Shown in pieces: positions 6,793-15,659 of a DNA stretch of 33,884 nt. The notes beneath the pieces were generated by a model. It saw only the letters and a program-made list of their open reading frames with translations, had not been told where the DNA came from and searched no databases. Source of the stretch: Acetobacteraceae bacterium (GTDB taxonomy: Bacteria > Pseudomonadota > Alphaproteobacteria > Acetobacterales > Acetobacteraceae); contig JANWJK010000163.1 of assembly GCA_025452005.1 (NCBI GenBank), forward strand, positions 1 through 33,884, in the 5' to 3' direction. The number at the start of each line of letters is the position of its first letter. The stretch's first letter is position 1. A program made the translations under genes and the position numbers.

Positions 6793-9700
6793 TCTCGGCG
6801 CCATTCATCCTTCGCCCGGTCGCGACAACGCTGCTGACCATCGCGGTGGTCATGCTGGGGATACTCGGGTATCGGCTGCTGCCGATCGCCGCGCTGCCCG
6901 ATGTGGACTTCCCCACGATCCAGGTGGTGACCGCGTTTCCCGGTGCGTCGCCCGATGTGGTGGAAACCTCGGTGACGGCACCGTTGGAGCATCGTTTCGG
7001 TCAGATCTCCGGCCTGACCAACATGAGCTCCACCAGCGCCTACGGCACCAGCCAGATCACGCTGACCTTCGATCTTTCGCGCAGCATCGATGCCGCGGCG
7101 CAGGACGTGCAGGCTTCGATCGATGCGGCTTCCGGTTGGATTCCGATCGCGCTGCTGCCTGGGCCGCCGGTCTATCACGCGGTCAATCCGGCCGATGTCC
7201 CGGTGCTGATCCTGGCGCTGACCTCCGACACGCTGCCGTTGCACGAGGTCAACGACTATGCCGCCACCACGATGGTGCAGAAGCTGTCGCAGATCAGCGG
7301 CGTCGGCGCGGTGACGGTGGAAGGCGGGCAGACGCGGGCCGTCCGGTTGCAGGCTGATGTCGCTAAGCTGGCGAGCCTCGGACTGTCGCTCGAGGACGTG
7401 CGGCGCGCGGTGGCGGCGAGCACCGTGGACAACCCGAAGGGTCAGCTCGACGGCGTGCACCAGGCGTTCCAGATCGCCGCCAACGATCAATTGCTGTCCG
7501 CCGACACCTACGAGGCGACGGTGATCGCCTATCGCAACGGCGCGCCCGTGTTGCTGCGCGACATCGGCCGCGCGCTGGACGGCGTGGAGAACGCCGAGCT
7601 GGCGGCATGGTACAACGGGACGCCCGCGGTGATCCTGGACATCCAGCGCCAGCCCGGCGCCAACACCATCCAGGTGGTGGAAGCGGTGCGCGCGCTGCTG
7701 CCGAAACTCGCGGCAAGCCTGCCGCCGGCACTGAAGGTCTCCGTGGTGACCGACCGCACCACGACGATCCGCGCCGCCATCGTCGATGTGCAGTTCACCC
7801 TGCTGCTGACCGTGGCATTGGTCGTGATGGTGATCTTCCTGTTCCTGCGCAAGCTGTGGGCGACGGTGATCCCGTCGGTCGCGCTGCCGGTCTCGCTGAT
7901 CGCGACGTTCGGTGGCATGGCGGTGCTGGGATATACCCTCGACAATCTGTCGCTGATGGCGCTGACGGTCGCCGCGGGTTTCGTGGTGGACGATGCGATC
8001 GTGATGATCGAGAACATTGCCCGCTATGTCGAGGCCGGCGAGGCTCCGCTTGCCGCGGCGCTGAAGGGTGCGCGTCAGATCGGCTTCACCGTGGTGTCGC
8101 TGACCGTGTCGCTGATCGCGGTGTTCATTCCATTGCTGCTGATGGGCGGTGTGGTGGGGCGGCTGTTCCGAGAATTCGCCATCACGCTGTCCATGGCGGT
8201 GATGATCTCAGGCGTGCTGTCGCTGACTCTCACTCCGATGATGTGCGCACAATTCCTGCGCCGCGATCCGCCGGGGCGCCGGCCGAACGCGCTGTTCCGC
8301 TGGAGTGAGCGGACGTTCGACGCGAGCTGCGACGCGTATATGCAGAGTCTCGACTGGGTGCTGCGGCACCGAAGGGCCACACTGGTCTGCACCGGGCTGA
8401 CCCTGGTGGCGACGGTCTGGCTGTATGTCGTGATCCCGAAGGGGTTCCTGCCGCAGCAGGACACCGGGCTGCTGGTCGGCGTGACCGAGGCGGCGCAGGA
8501 CATTTCGTTTGCCGCTATGGCGGAGCGTCAGCGCATGCTGGCCGAGGTGGTCGCGCGCGACCCGGCGGTGCGGACGGTGGACAGTTTCGTGGGCGTCGGC
8601 ACGGTCAATCCGACCCTGAACACAGGCCGCCTCTATATCGATATCGACTCACCGGACCACCGCCATGCGTCCGTGGCAGTCATCATGCAACGGCTGCGCA
8701 CCGCGGTCGCCGGCGTGACCGGCATCACGCTACACCTCCAGCCTGTGCAGGACGTCACGATCGAAACCCGTCCGTCGCCGACGCAGTTCCAGTACGTTTT
8801 GCAGGACCTTGATCCGTTGGAGCTGCGGACCTGGACGCAGCGTCTGCTCGATGCGCTGCGGCACGATGCGAGCTTCGCCGATGTTGCGAGCGATCAGCAG
8901 GACGAGGGATTGCAGGTGGCGATCCATGTCGATCGTGCAGCGGCGGCGCGCTACGGCATTACGATGAACGTCATCGACAACACGCTGTACGATGCGTTCG
9001 GACAACGGCAGATCGCGATGGTGTATTCGCCGCTGACGCAATATCACGTGGTGCTGGAGGCCTCGCCTTCATTCCGCGTCGATGCGTCGGTGCTCGACAG
9101 GATCTACGTCACCGCCGCGAACGCGTTGGCGGCGAGCACGGACGATGCGGCGAGCGGCATCAGCGCCGGGTTCCATGCCGCTTCGGCGCCGATTCCACTG
9201 TCCACCTTCGCGCGCGTCGATCGCCGGCTGGCGCCGCTCGTCATCACGCATCAAGGATTGTTCCAGTCAGCCACCATCTCGTTCAACCTGCCGCCGGGCG
9301 TGGCGTTGAGCCAGGCGGTGGACGCGCTGCGTCGTGCCGAACGGCGGATCGGTCTGCCGGACTCCGTCACCACCAGCCTGGCAGGCTCCGCCGCCGCGTT
9401 CGCCGCGTCGGTGTCGAGTGAAAGACTACTGATCCTGGCGGCGATCGTCACGGTCTATATCGTGCTGGGCGTGCTCTATGAGAGCTTCATCCATCCGATC
9501 ACCATCCTGTCAACATTGCCGTCGGCGGGCGTGGGCGCACTGCTTGCCCTGATGCTGTGCGGCGAGAACCTTGATCTGGTCTCGCTGATCGGCATCATCC
9601 TGTTGATCGGCATCGTGAAGAAGAACGCCATCATGATGGTGGACTTCGCGCTGGACGCCGAACGCAACGAGCGACGCACGCCCGAGGAAGCCATCCGTCA

Positions 9701-9941
9701 GGCGTGCCGGCTGCGCTATCGGCCGATCATGATGACGACCATGGCTGCCTTGCTTGGCGCGTTGCCTCTGGCGCTCGGTGCCGGCACCGGGTCGGAACTG
9801 CGCCGGCCGCTCGGCGTGGCCATCGTCGGCGGCCTGCTGCTGAGCCAATTCCTCACGCTGTACACGACGCCGGTCATCTACCTCGGCTTTGCTCGCCTGC
9901 TGGCGCGGGTAAGGCGCGTGCCAATGACGGCCGCGTCGTGA
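6789..9941 (+). CDS. RND multidrug efflux permease 1 (MdtB-like)
   Basis: Inner-membrane proton-driven exporter of 1050 residues, the usual HAE-1 RND size. It begins with an amphipathic FILRPVATTLLTIAVVMLG helix and then the periplasmic porter loop. The TM4 proton-relay motif AAGFVVDDAIVMIENI has both Asp residues, followed by FREFAITLS and SLTLTPMMCA. A second half repeats the pattern with VLGVLYESFIHP and IGIVKKNAIMMVDFAL. The ATG overlaps the adaptor stop (ATGA). Together with the next gene it forms an MdtB/MdtC-type pair in which two non-identical permeases assemble into one trimer (family knowledge). Likely substrates are bile-salt-like or hydrophobic compounds; not determinable here. 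Confidence 0.93.
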   Translation: MISAPFILRPVATTLLTIAVVMLGILGYRLLPIAALPDVDFPTIQVVTAFPGASPDVVETSVTAPLEHRFGQISGLTNMSSTSAYGTSQITLTFDLSRSIDAAAQDVQASIDAASGWIPIALLPGPPVYHAVNPADVPVLILALTSDTLPLHEVNDYAATTMVQKLSQISGVGAVTVEGGQTRAVRLQADVAKLASLGLSLEDVRRAVAASTVDNPKGQLDGVHQAFQIAANDQLLSADTYEATVIAYRNGAPVLLRDIGRALDGVENAELAAWYNGTPAVILDIQRQPGANTIQVVEAVRALLPKLAASLPPALKVSVVTDRTTTIRAAIVDVQFTLLLTVALVVMVIFLFLRKLWATVIPSVALPVSLIATFGGMAVLGYTLDNLSLMALTVAAGFVVDDAIVMIENIARYVEAGEAPLAAALKGARQIGFTVVSLTVSLIAVFIPLLLMGGVVGRLFREFAITLSMAVMISGVLSLTLTPMMCAQFLRRDPPGRRPNALFRWSERTFDASCDAYMQSLDWVLRHRRATLVCTGLTLVATVWLYVVIPKGFLPQQDTGLLVGVTEAAQDISFAAMAERQRMLAEVVARDPAVRTVDSFVGVGTVNPTLNTGRLYIDIDSPDHRHASVAVIMQRLRTAVAGVTGITLHLQPVQDVTIETRPSPTQFQYVLQDLDPLELRTWTQRLLDALRHDASFADVASDQQDEGLQVAIHVDRAAAARYGITMNVIDNTLYDAFGQRQIAMVYSPLTQYHVVLEASPSFRVDASVLDRIYVTAANALAASTDDAASGISAGFHAASAPIPLSTFARVDRRLAPLVITHQGLFQSATISFNLPPGVALSQAVDALRRAERRIGLPDSVTTSLAGSAAAFAASVSSERLLILAAIVTVYIVLGVLYESFIHPITILSTLPSAGVGALLALMLCGENLDLVSLIGIILLIGIVKKNAIMMVDFALDAERNERRTPEEAIRQACRLRYRPIMMTTMAALLGALPLALGAGTGSELRRPLGVAIVGGLLLSQFLTLYTTPVIYLGFARLLARVRRVPMTAAS

Positions 9942-12900
9942 ACATAGCGGCGCCCTGGATTCGTCGCCCGGTCGCCACCACGCTGATCGCCATCGGCATT
10001 CTGCTGGTCGGCATCGTCGCCTATATGCGCCTGCCGATCGCGGCGCTGCCTTCAGTCGATCGTCCGACGATCGCGCTATGGGCGGGCCTGCCGGGTGCCA
10101 GCGCGGATACCATCGCATCGGCACTTGCGCAGCCGCTGGAACGCCAGATCGGCAGCATCCCCGGCATCGTGGAGATGCGCTCGTTCAGCGCGACGGGCGG
10201 GACACAGCTCACCGTGCAGTTCCAGTTGGACAAGAACATCGATGCCGCCGCCGGCGCGATTCAGGCAGCGATCAATGCCGCGGGACCGAATCTCCCTAAG
10301 GACATGCCGCAGCCGCCAGGCTATTGGAAGGTCAACCCGTCCGGCTGGTCGGTGATCACGCTCGCGCTCACCTCCGAGGTGCTCGATCCCAGCGACGTCT
10401 ACGATTTCGCGGACACGGTCGTGGCCGAGCAGATCTCGCAGGTGCCCGGCGTCGCGCAGGTGATGGTCAGCGGCGCCGAGCATGGCGCGGTACGCATCCG
10501 CGTGGATCCCGGGCGGATCGCGGCGATGCACGTTTCGCTCGAACAGATACGCGCGGCAGTGCGCAATGCGACGCTCAACCTGCCGAAGGGGCGGGTGAAC
10601 CTGGATGGCTGGTTCTGGAGCATCGTCGCCAACGACCAACTGTACAAGGCGCCGGAATATCGCGACATTGTCGTTGCGTGGCGCAACGGCGCCCCCGTGA
10701 TGCTGCGCGATGTCGCCGAGGTGACTGACGGCGTGATCAACGCGCGGCTGGCTGGTTGGTACAACAACGAGCCGGGTGTCGTCATTCGGGTGTTCAAGCA
10801 GCCGAATGCCAACATCGTGGCGACGGTCGATGCCGTGAAGGCATTGCTGCCGCAGCTCGAACATTGGATGCCGCCGGCGATCAAGGTGCATGTCATCTTC
10901 GACCGCACGACGCTGATCCGCGCAGCGATTGTCCATGTGCAACTGACGATCGTGGTGGCGATCGCATTGGTGGTCCTGATCGTCGCGCTGTTCCTGAGGC
11001 GAGTCAGCGCTACGGTCATCCCCGCACTTGCCATTCCCGTGGCGCTCGCGGCGACGCTGGTGGTGATGGAGCGGCTCGGCTACAGCCTCGACAATCTGAC
11101 GCTGATGGCATTGACGGTTGCGATCGGCTTCGTCGTCGACGATGCGGTGATCATGATCGAGAACATCATGCGCCACATGGAAGCCGGCATGCGGCCGCTG
11201 CGTGCCGCATTCGCCGGTGCACGGCAGATCGGCTTTACCGTTCTGTCGATCAGCGCGGCGTTGATGGCGGCGCTGGTCCCGGTCCTGTTCATGCCGGACG
11301 TGGTCGGACGATATTTCCGCGAGTTCGGCATTACGCTGGCCGCGGCGATCGTCGCATCCGCATTGGTGTCGCTCACTTTGACGCCGATGCTGTGCAGCCG
11401 CTTCCTCGGCAGGATCGAGCGGCGCGATCGCCGCGAGTCGCTGTTGTTGCGCGGATATCTGCGCAGTCTCGGCTGGGTGCTGCGCCATCGTGCGCTCACC
11501 GTGGCGGCGGCGATGACGGTGACCGCCGGCAGCGTCTTCCTCTATCTCGACATGCCCAAGGGGTTCATGCCGACGCAGGACACCGGCGTGATATACGTGC
11601 GCACCGTGACGATCGCCAATGTCTCGTTCACCGCGATGACCGCGCTGCAGCGTGCCGTGTCGACCGCGGTTCTCGACGACCCGGCGGTCGAAGGGCTGAA
11701 TTCCTACATCGGCACGGACAACGGCTCTGTACTCAGCAACGGCGAGCTGCTGGTCGCATTGAAGCCGCCAGCCGTCCGCCAGATGACCGTTCAGCAGGTG
11801 ATCGCCCGGCTGCGCGACAGCCTGGCCAAGGTACAGGGCGTGCGCACCTTCTTCACGCCGATCCAGGACCTGGCACTCGGCGTGCAAAGCAGCGCCTCGC
11901 GCTATCAGTACACGCTCACGGCGAGCGACCCTGACCATCTCGCGCAATGGGCCGACAGGATGCGTCGGGCAATGGCCGATCTGAAAGGAACGTTGACCGA
12001 CGTCATCAGCAGCAACGAGATCGCCGGCCTTCAGGCTGGCCTCGAGATCGACCGGGTGCGCGCTGCGGCCATGGGGGTGACGCCGCTGGCGGTGGACAAC
12101 ACGCTGTACGACGCGTTCGGCCAGCGGCAGATCCGCACGATCTACCTGCCGCACAACTACTCGCGCGTGATATTGGAGGCCGGCCCGGCGATGCAGGCCG
12201 ATCCTGCCTCGCTCAACACGGTGTTCGTGCCCGGCACCGGCGGCGGGCAGGTGCCCCTGGCGGCCCTGACGCGACTGGGGCGCAGCCACGGCACCATGTG
12301 GATGGTGCACAGCGGCCAGTTCCCCGCCGCGACAATTTCGTTCGATACCCTGCCGGGCGTGTCGATCGGCGATGCGATCGCCGCGATCCGCGGTCTTGAG
12401 CGCACGCTGCACCTGCCGGACGACATTCGCGCGGAATTCCGCGGCGAGGCAGGCGAGGCGACCAAGGCCGGCACACAACAGCTCCTTCTGTTCCTGGCAG
12501 CGATCTTCGCAGTCTATGTCGTACTCGGTGTGCTGTATGAAAGCTACGCGCATCCCTTCACCATCCTCACCACACTGCCGCCGGCCATCTTCGGCGCGCT
12601 GCTGGCGCTGCGCATCGTCGACATCGAGTTCACGCTGATCACGACCATCGGCTGCATCCTGCTGGTCGGCATGGTGATGAAGAACGCCATCATGCTGGTC
12701 GATTTTGCCCTCCAGGCGGAGCGGCAGGACGGCCTGGCGCCGGTCGACGCGATCATGCTGGCGGCACGACGGCGCGCGCGGCCGATTGTGATGACCACGC
12801 TGGTGGCGGTCCTGAGCGCGGTGCCGCTTGCGGTCGGCACCGGGCCGGGCTTCGAGCTGCGCCAGCCCCTGGGGGTTTCGATCGTCGGGGGACTGCTCGC

Positions 12901-13003
12901 CTCGCAACTGCTGACGCTGTACACCACGCCGGTGATCTATCTCCTGGTCGGACGCCTGCGCAGACGTCCGACGCCGCACCGCGCCGAGATGGCAGTTCGA
13001 TGA
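9938..13003 (+). CDS. RND multidrug efflux permease 2 (MdtC-like)
   Basis: Second RND permease of 1021 residues, clearly paralogous to the preceding one. It opens APWIRRPVATTLIAIG, and the TM4 motif AIGFVVDDAVIMIENIMRHME retains the two proton-relay Asp residues. VLGVLYESYAHP and LVGMVMKNAIMLVDFAL mark the second half. The frame is open back to 9704, but those codons translate the end of permease 1. The GTG at 9938, overlapping the previous TGA as GTGA, gives the family N-terminus. The chain of 4-base overlaps across all three pump genes indicates strict co-translation. An opposing open frame of more than 1000 codons exists across this gene but is a high-GC shadow. Confidence 0.93.
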   Translation: MNIAAPWIRRPVATTLIAIGILLVGIVAYMRLPIAALPSVDRPTIALWAGLPGASADTIASALAQPLERQIGSIPGIVEMRSFSATGGTQLTVQFQLDKNIDAAAGAIQAAINAAGPNLPKDMPQPPGYWKVNPSGWSVITLALTSEVLDPSDVYDFADTVVAEQISQVPGVAQVMVSGAEHGAVRIRVDPGRIAAMHVSLEQIRAAVRNATLNLPKGRVNLDGWFWSIVANDQLYKAPEYRDIVVAWRNGAPVMLRDVAEVTDGVINARLAGWYNNEPGVVIRVFKQPNANIVATVDAVKALLPQLEHWMPPAIKVHVIFDRTTLIRAAIVHVQLTIVVAIALVVLIVALFLRRVSATVIPALAIPVALAATLVVMERLGYSLDNLTLMALTVAIGFVVDDAVIMIENIMRHMEAGMRPLRAAFAGARQIGFTVLSISAALMAALVPVLFMPDVVGRYFREFGITLAAAIVASALVSLTLTPMLCSRFLGRIERRDRRESLLLRGYLRSLGWVLRHRALTVAAAMTVTAGSVFLYLDMPKGFMPTQDTGVIYVRTVTIANVSFTAMTALQRAVSTAVLDDPAVEGLNSYIGTDNGSVLSNGELLVALKPPAVRQMTVQQVIARLRDSLAKVQGVRTFFTPIQDLALGVQSSASRYQYTLTASDPDHLAQWADRMRRAMADLKGTLTDVISSNEIAGLQAGLEIDRVRAAAMGVTPLAVDNTLYDAFGQRQIRTIYLPHNYSRVILEAGPAMQADPASLNTVFVPGTGGGQVPLAALTRLGRSHGTMWMVHSGQFPAATISFDTLPGVSIGDAIAAIRGLERTLHLPDDIRAEFRGEAGEATKAGTQQLLLFLAAIFAVYVVLGVLYESYAHPFTILTTLPPAIFGALLALRIVDIEFTLITTIGCILLVGMVMKNAIMLVDFALQAERQDGLAPVDAIMLAARRRARPIVMTTLVAVLSAVPLAVGTGPGFELRQPLGVSIVGGLLASQLLTLYTTPVIYLLVGRLRRRPTPHRAEMAVR

Positions 13004-13088
13004 CAACAAGGCGTCATTATTGCAATGCCTTGGAGAACTCGGCATGTAGCCGCTGGCGCGGGTCGGCGCAGGCAGCAGGGGTCGAGAC

Positions 13089-13433
13089 ATGAAGATGGCG
13101 GTCGAGCCGGTCGTTCCCGGTGTGGTCAAGATCGTCCTGGACGGACGGCTGGACATCACCGGCGCCAGCGACATCGATCTGCAGTTCAACGCGATCGCCG
13201 GATCGCACAGAGGCGTCGTGGTGGATCTTGCCAGCGTCAGCTTCCTCGCGTCGATCGGGATCAGGACGCTGCTGCTTGGCGCCAAGGCCGTGCAGCGCCG
13301 TGGCGGCCACTTCATCCTGCTGAACCCGGTGGACGAGGTGGAGCGCGTGCTGGACGTGATGGGTATGACCGACCTGATGCCGATCTATCGCGACAACGAC
13401 GCTGCGTTGGCGGCCGCGTCCGCCCCGGCGTGA
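13089..13433 (+). CDS. STAS-domain anti-sigma factor antagonist
   Basis: Small cytoplasmic STAS protein of 114 residues. The strand-loop LDGRLDITGASDID opens the domain, VVVDLASVSFLASIGIRTLL holds the conserved Ser (about residue 57) that a partner kinase phosphorylates in SpoIIAA/RsbV proteins, and a C-terminal GMTDLMPIY follows. AGGGG lies eight bases before the ATG. The next gene, overlapping by four bases, encodes the matching ATPase/kinase, so the two form a partner-switching pair. The target sigma factor or effector is not encoded nearby. Confidence 0.9.
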   Translation: MKMAVEPVVPGVVKIVLDGRLDITGASDIDLQFNAIAGSHRGVVVDLASVSFLASIGIRTLLLGAKAVQRRGGHFILLNPVDEVERVLDVMGMTDLMPIYRDNDAALAAASAPA

Positions 13434-13957
13434 GCGCTGGCCTGGCTGCGGTGGATGACAGTCACCGCCTGACGTTGCGCAACAGCCGCGCGGAGATCGC
13501 GCGACTGATGCCATGGGTCGAGGGGCTTGTCGTACGCCTCGGCGTGCCGCCGCGCACGGCGCATGCGTTGCAGCTCTGCCTGGAGGAGGCAGTCACCAAT
13601 ATCGTTTCGCACGCATTCGAGCCCGGCACGGGACACGACGTGCAGATCGCGGTCTGGCGCGACGATGCCGCCCTGCATGCCGAGGTGACCGACGATGGCA
13701 GCCCGTTCGATCCGTTGTCGCATGTGCTGCCTGCGGCGCCACGGGACCTTCAGTCGGCTCCGATCGGTGGGCTGGGGATCAAGCTGATGCGCAGCTTCGC
13801 CGAACGCATCGCCTATCGGCGCTGTGGGGAGACCAACCGGCTGACGTTGTCTTTCTCGGTTCCGAGGCCGGAGCCGAAGGAGGTCGGCGGGCCGCAGGGG
13901 CCGGAACCGACCCGCTACGGCGACTGGGAGATCAACGGACGCTGCGTCGACTTCTAG
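13430..13957 (+). CDS. RsbW-like ATP-binding anti-sigma regulatory kinase with C-terminal DUF1674 (SDHAF4-type) tail
   Basis: Protein of 175 residues. Residues about 1-150 are a GHKL ATPase of the HATPase_c_2 class: N-box EEAVTNIVSHAF (about 48-59), G1 box DDGSPFDP (about 87), G2 box GGLGIKLMRSFAERI (about 111-125) and the closing strand RLTLSFSV. With no linker this runs into EVGGPQGPEPTRYGDWE and a final GRCVDF, which is the conserved end of DUF1674, the succinate dehydrogenase assembly factor 4 family, normally a separate protein of about 60-100 residues. The GTG at 13430 overlaps the STAS stop (GTGA). The stop TAG lies in a CTAG palindrome that also supplies the stop of folD on the other strand. 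Kinase activity on the STAS partner is inferred; the role of the tail is unknown. Confidence 0.85.
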   Translation: MSAGLAAVDDSHRLTLRNSRAEIARLMPWVEGLVVRLGVPPRTAHALQLCLEEAVTNIVSHAFEPGTGHDVQIAVWRDDAALHAEVTDDGSPFDPLSHVLPAAPRDLQSAPIGGLGIKLMRSFAERIAYRRCGETNRLTLSFSVPRPEPKEVGGPQGPEPTRYGDWEINGRCVDF

Positions 13958-14802
13958 CCGCTCGACCGTCTGCGCAGTGCAGCGGTCACGGTGTTCTCCA
14001 ACAGGCAGGCGATCGTCATCGGGCCGGCGCCGCCCGGCACAGGCGTGATCGCGCCGGCGATCTCGACCGCCTCGGCGAACGCCACGTCGCCGACCAGCCT
14101 GCCGTCCGGCAGCCGGTTGACGCCCACGTCGATCACCGTGGCCCCGGGAGCGATCCAGTCGCCGCGCACCAGTTGCGGTCTGCCGGCGGCCGCCACGATG
14201 ATGTCCGCCCGGCGGCATTCGGCCGCGAGATCGCGGGTCCGCGTGTGAACCACGGTGACGGTGGCATGGCCGGCGAGCAGCAACATGCCCATTGGCCGCC
14301 CCACGATGGTGGAGCGGCCGATCACCAGGGCGTGGGCGCCTTCCAGCGCAACACCGGCCTCGGCCAGCAGCTTCATCACGCCCGTCGGCGTGCAGGGCAC
14401 CAGGCAAGGGTAGCCGGAAGCGAGGCGGCCGATATTCAGCGGGTGGAAACCGTCCACGTCCTTGTCGGGATCGACCGCCTCGACGACCGCCTGCGAGGCG
14501 ATCTGCGGCGGCAGGGGAAGCTGCACCAGGATGCCGTCCATCGACGGATCGGCATTCAGGCGGGCGATATGGGTGATCAGCGCTTCCTCGGACGTATCGG
14601 CCGGCAGGCGGACCGTGCGCGCCGCGATGCCCACGGCATTCGCCGCCCGGTCCTTGGCGCGCACGTAGATCGCGCTTGCCGGATCGTCGCCCACCAGCAC
14701 CACCGCGAGGCCTGGGCGGAACGGCAGCGTCGCAACCTGCCGGGCGAGTTTGGCCCGCAGCGCGGCGGCCACCGCCTTCCCGTCGATGATCCGTGCGGTC
14801 AC
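13954..14802 (-). CDS. folD: Bifunctional methylenetetrahydrofolate dehydrogenase / methenyltetrahydrofolate cyclohydrolase
   Basis: Interconverts 5,10-methylene-, methenyl- and 10-formyl-tetrahydrofolate using NADP. Protein of 282 residues, standard length. Motifs: SAIYVRAKDRAA with the catalytic Tyr and Lys, DGILVQLPLP, DKDVDGFHP, PCTPTG, the nucleotide-binding GRSTIVGRPM and the C-terminal PGGAGPMTIACLL. The start is the GTG at 14802, which overlaps the stop of the DUF167 gene as GTGA. It is the last gene of a coupled yggT-yggU-folD run. Confidence 0.96.
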   Translation of the reverse strand: MTARIIDGKAVAAALRAKLARQVATLPFRPGLAVVLVGDDPASAIYVRAKDRAANAVGIAARTVRLPADTSEEALITHIARLNADPSMDGILVQLPLPPQIASQAVVEAVDPDKDVDGFHPLNIGRLASGYPCLVPCTPTGVMKLLAEAGVALEGAHALVIGRSTIVGRPMGMLLLAGHATVTVVHTRTRDLAAECRRADIIVAAAGRPQLVRGDWIAPGATVIDVGVNRLPDGRLVGDVAFAEAVEIAGAITPVPGGAGPMTIACLLENTVTAALRRRSSG

Positions 14803-15101
14803 AGCGCCGCCAGCTTCACGCCGAGTGAAGCGGGATCGCCGATGACATGCAGCGTCTTCTCCCGGTTCGTCGCGCCGAGTGCGAGACGCACCGCGGACGG
14901 CGGCAGATCGAGCGCGGCGGCCAGAGTGGCGCAGGCGGCGCGGTTGGCGCGGCCGCCTTCGGCAGCCTCGGTGACGCCGATGCGCAGGCGCTCGCCATCC
15001 GCGGAGGGGATCGCACCGTGCAGTCCAGGCCGGCGCGATTTCGGCTGCACCTTCACCGCGACGGCGACGCCGTCAGGCAGACTGCGCCAGAAGCCGCTCA
15101 A
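14799..15101 (-). CDS. DUF167 (YggU) family protein
   Basis: Protein of 100 residues with the compact DUF167 fold: VAVKVQPKSRRPG near the start, LRIGVTEAAEGGRANRAA in the middle, then LGATNREKTLHVIG. The family is widespread and of unknown function; YggU structures are known but no activity is agreed. The start is set to the TTG at 15101, which overlaps the YggT stop (TTGA), because it yields the normal N-terminus with no room for an ATG. Its own stop overlaps folD. Confidence 0.88.
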   Translation of the reverse strand: MSGFWRSLPDGVAVAVKVQPKSRRPGLHGAIPSADGERLRIGVTEAAEGGRANRAACATLAAALDLPPSAVRLALGATNREKTLHVIGDPASLGVKLAAL

Positions 15102-15397
15102 TAGATGCTCCGCATCAGACTGATCTCGATCTCCCCCAGCAGCATGCGCGCGGCCTGCAACAACAGGATCAGGATGATCGGGCTGATGTCTATGCCGCCG
15201 AGGTTGGGCATCAGATTGCGGATCGGCCGCAGCGCCGGCTCGGTGATGCGATACAGGAAATCGCCGATCGTCCAGACCAGCCGGTTGCGGGTGTCCAGCA
15301 CGCCGAAGCTGGTAAGGAGACTGAACACCGCGGCCAGGATCACCGCCCACATGTACAGGCTGAGCAGCCGATCCACGAGCCAGAACAGGGCCATCAT
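15098..15397 (-). CDS. YggT family membrane protein
   Basis: Small inner-membrane protein of 99 residues with two hydrophobic stretches, around LYMWAVILAAVFSLLTSFGV and around IDISPIILILLLQAARML. Between them is the YggT signature FLYRITEPALRPIRNLMPN. The family is linked to osmotic or turgor stress and cell envelope functions but is not well defined. The ATG at 15397 follows GGGAG at a reasonable distance; the adjacent ATG at 15394 is an equal alternative, and the longer frame upstream is not family-like. Its promoter region is shared back-to-back with the tRNA gene. Confidence 0.88.
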   Translation of the reverse strand: MMALFWLVDRLLSLYMWAVILAAVFSLLTSFGVLDTRNRLVWTIGDFLYRITEPALRPIRNLMPNLGGIDISPIILILLLQAARMLLGEIEISLMRSIY

Positions 15398-15477
15398 CGC
15401 CGGCTTGTCTCCCAAGGGTCGGCGGAAGCTAGCGGGCGGTGATTCGGTCCGCAACCTGCACGAACGCCATGCCTTGC

Positions 15478-15507
15478 TTGACTTTGGCCGGGGCCTCTGA
15501 GCATTGT
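15478..15507 (+). promoter_or_regulatory. Putative sigma-70 promoter of tRNA-Ala
   Basis: TTGACT at 15478-15483 matches a -35 box; after 17-18 bases the weak -10 candidate GCATTG/CATTGT at 15501-15507 follows. Predicted transcription start is about ten bases before the tRNA 5' end at 15524. The GC-rich discriminator (CGCGCCCTGCGGG) is what stable-RNA promoters often have. Confidence 0.45.
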
Positions 15508-15523
15508 CCGCGCCCTGCGGGAC

Positions 15524-15599
15524 GGGGCTGTAGCTCAGTTGGGAGAGCACCTCGTTCGCAATGAGGGGGTCAGGGGTTCAAGTCCCCTCAGCTCCACCA
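15524..15599 (+). tRNA. tRNA-Ala (anticodon CGC)
   Basis: A full cloverleaf of 76 bases with encoded CCA. Acceptor GGGGCTG pairs with CAGCTCC (one G-T); D stem GCTC/GAGC; anticodon stem CCTCG/TGAGG around the loop TTCGCAA with anticodon CGC at 15557-15559; T arm AGGGG-TTCAAGT-CCCCT. It reads the Ala codon GCG, frequent in this GC-rich genome. No clear terminator was seen downstream. Confidence 0.96.
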
Positions 15600-15659
15600 C
15601 CGTTCCGCTTCAATGACAGAAATCGTTGCAACCAACGCGGATCGCGGGACCCCTATCGA

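Noticed and set aside
10076-13315. Minus-strand open frame of 1079 codons opposite the second RND permease
   Set aside because: It is rich in Arg/His/Asp/Gln with no family motifs, and mirrors the permease codon structure; a typical antisense shadow in high-GC DNA.
13025-13429. N-terminal extension of the RsbW-like protein
   Set aside because: The extra codons overlap the STAS gene in another frame and have no similarity to ATPases; the GTGA overlap marks the real start.
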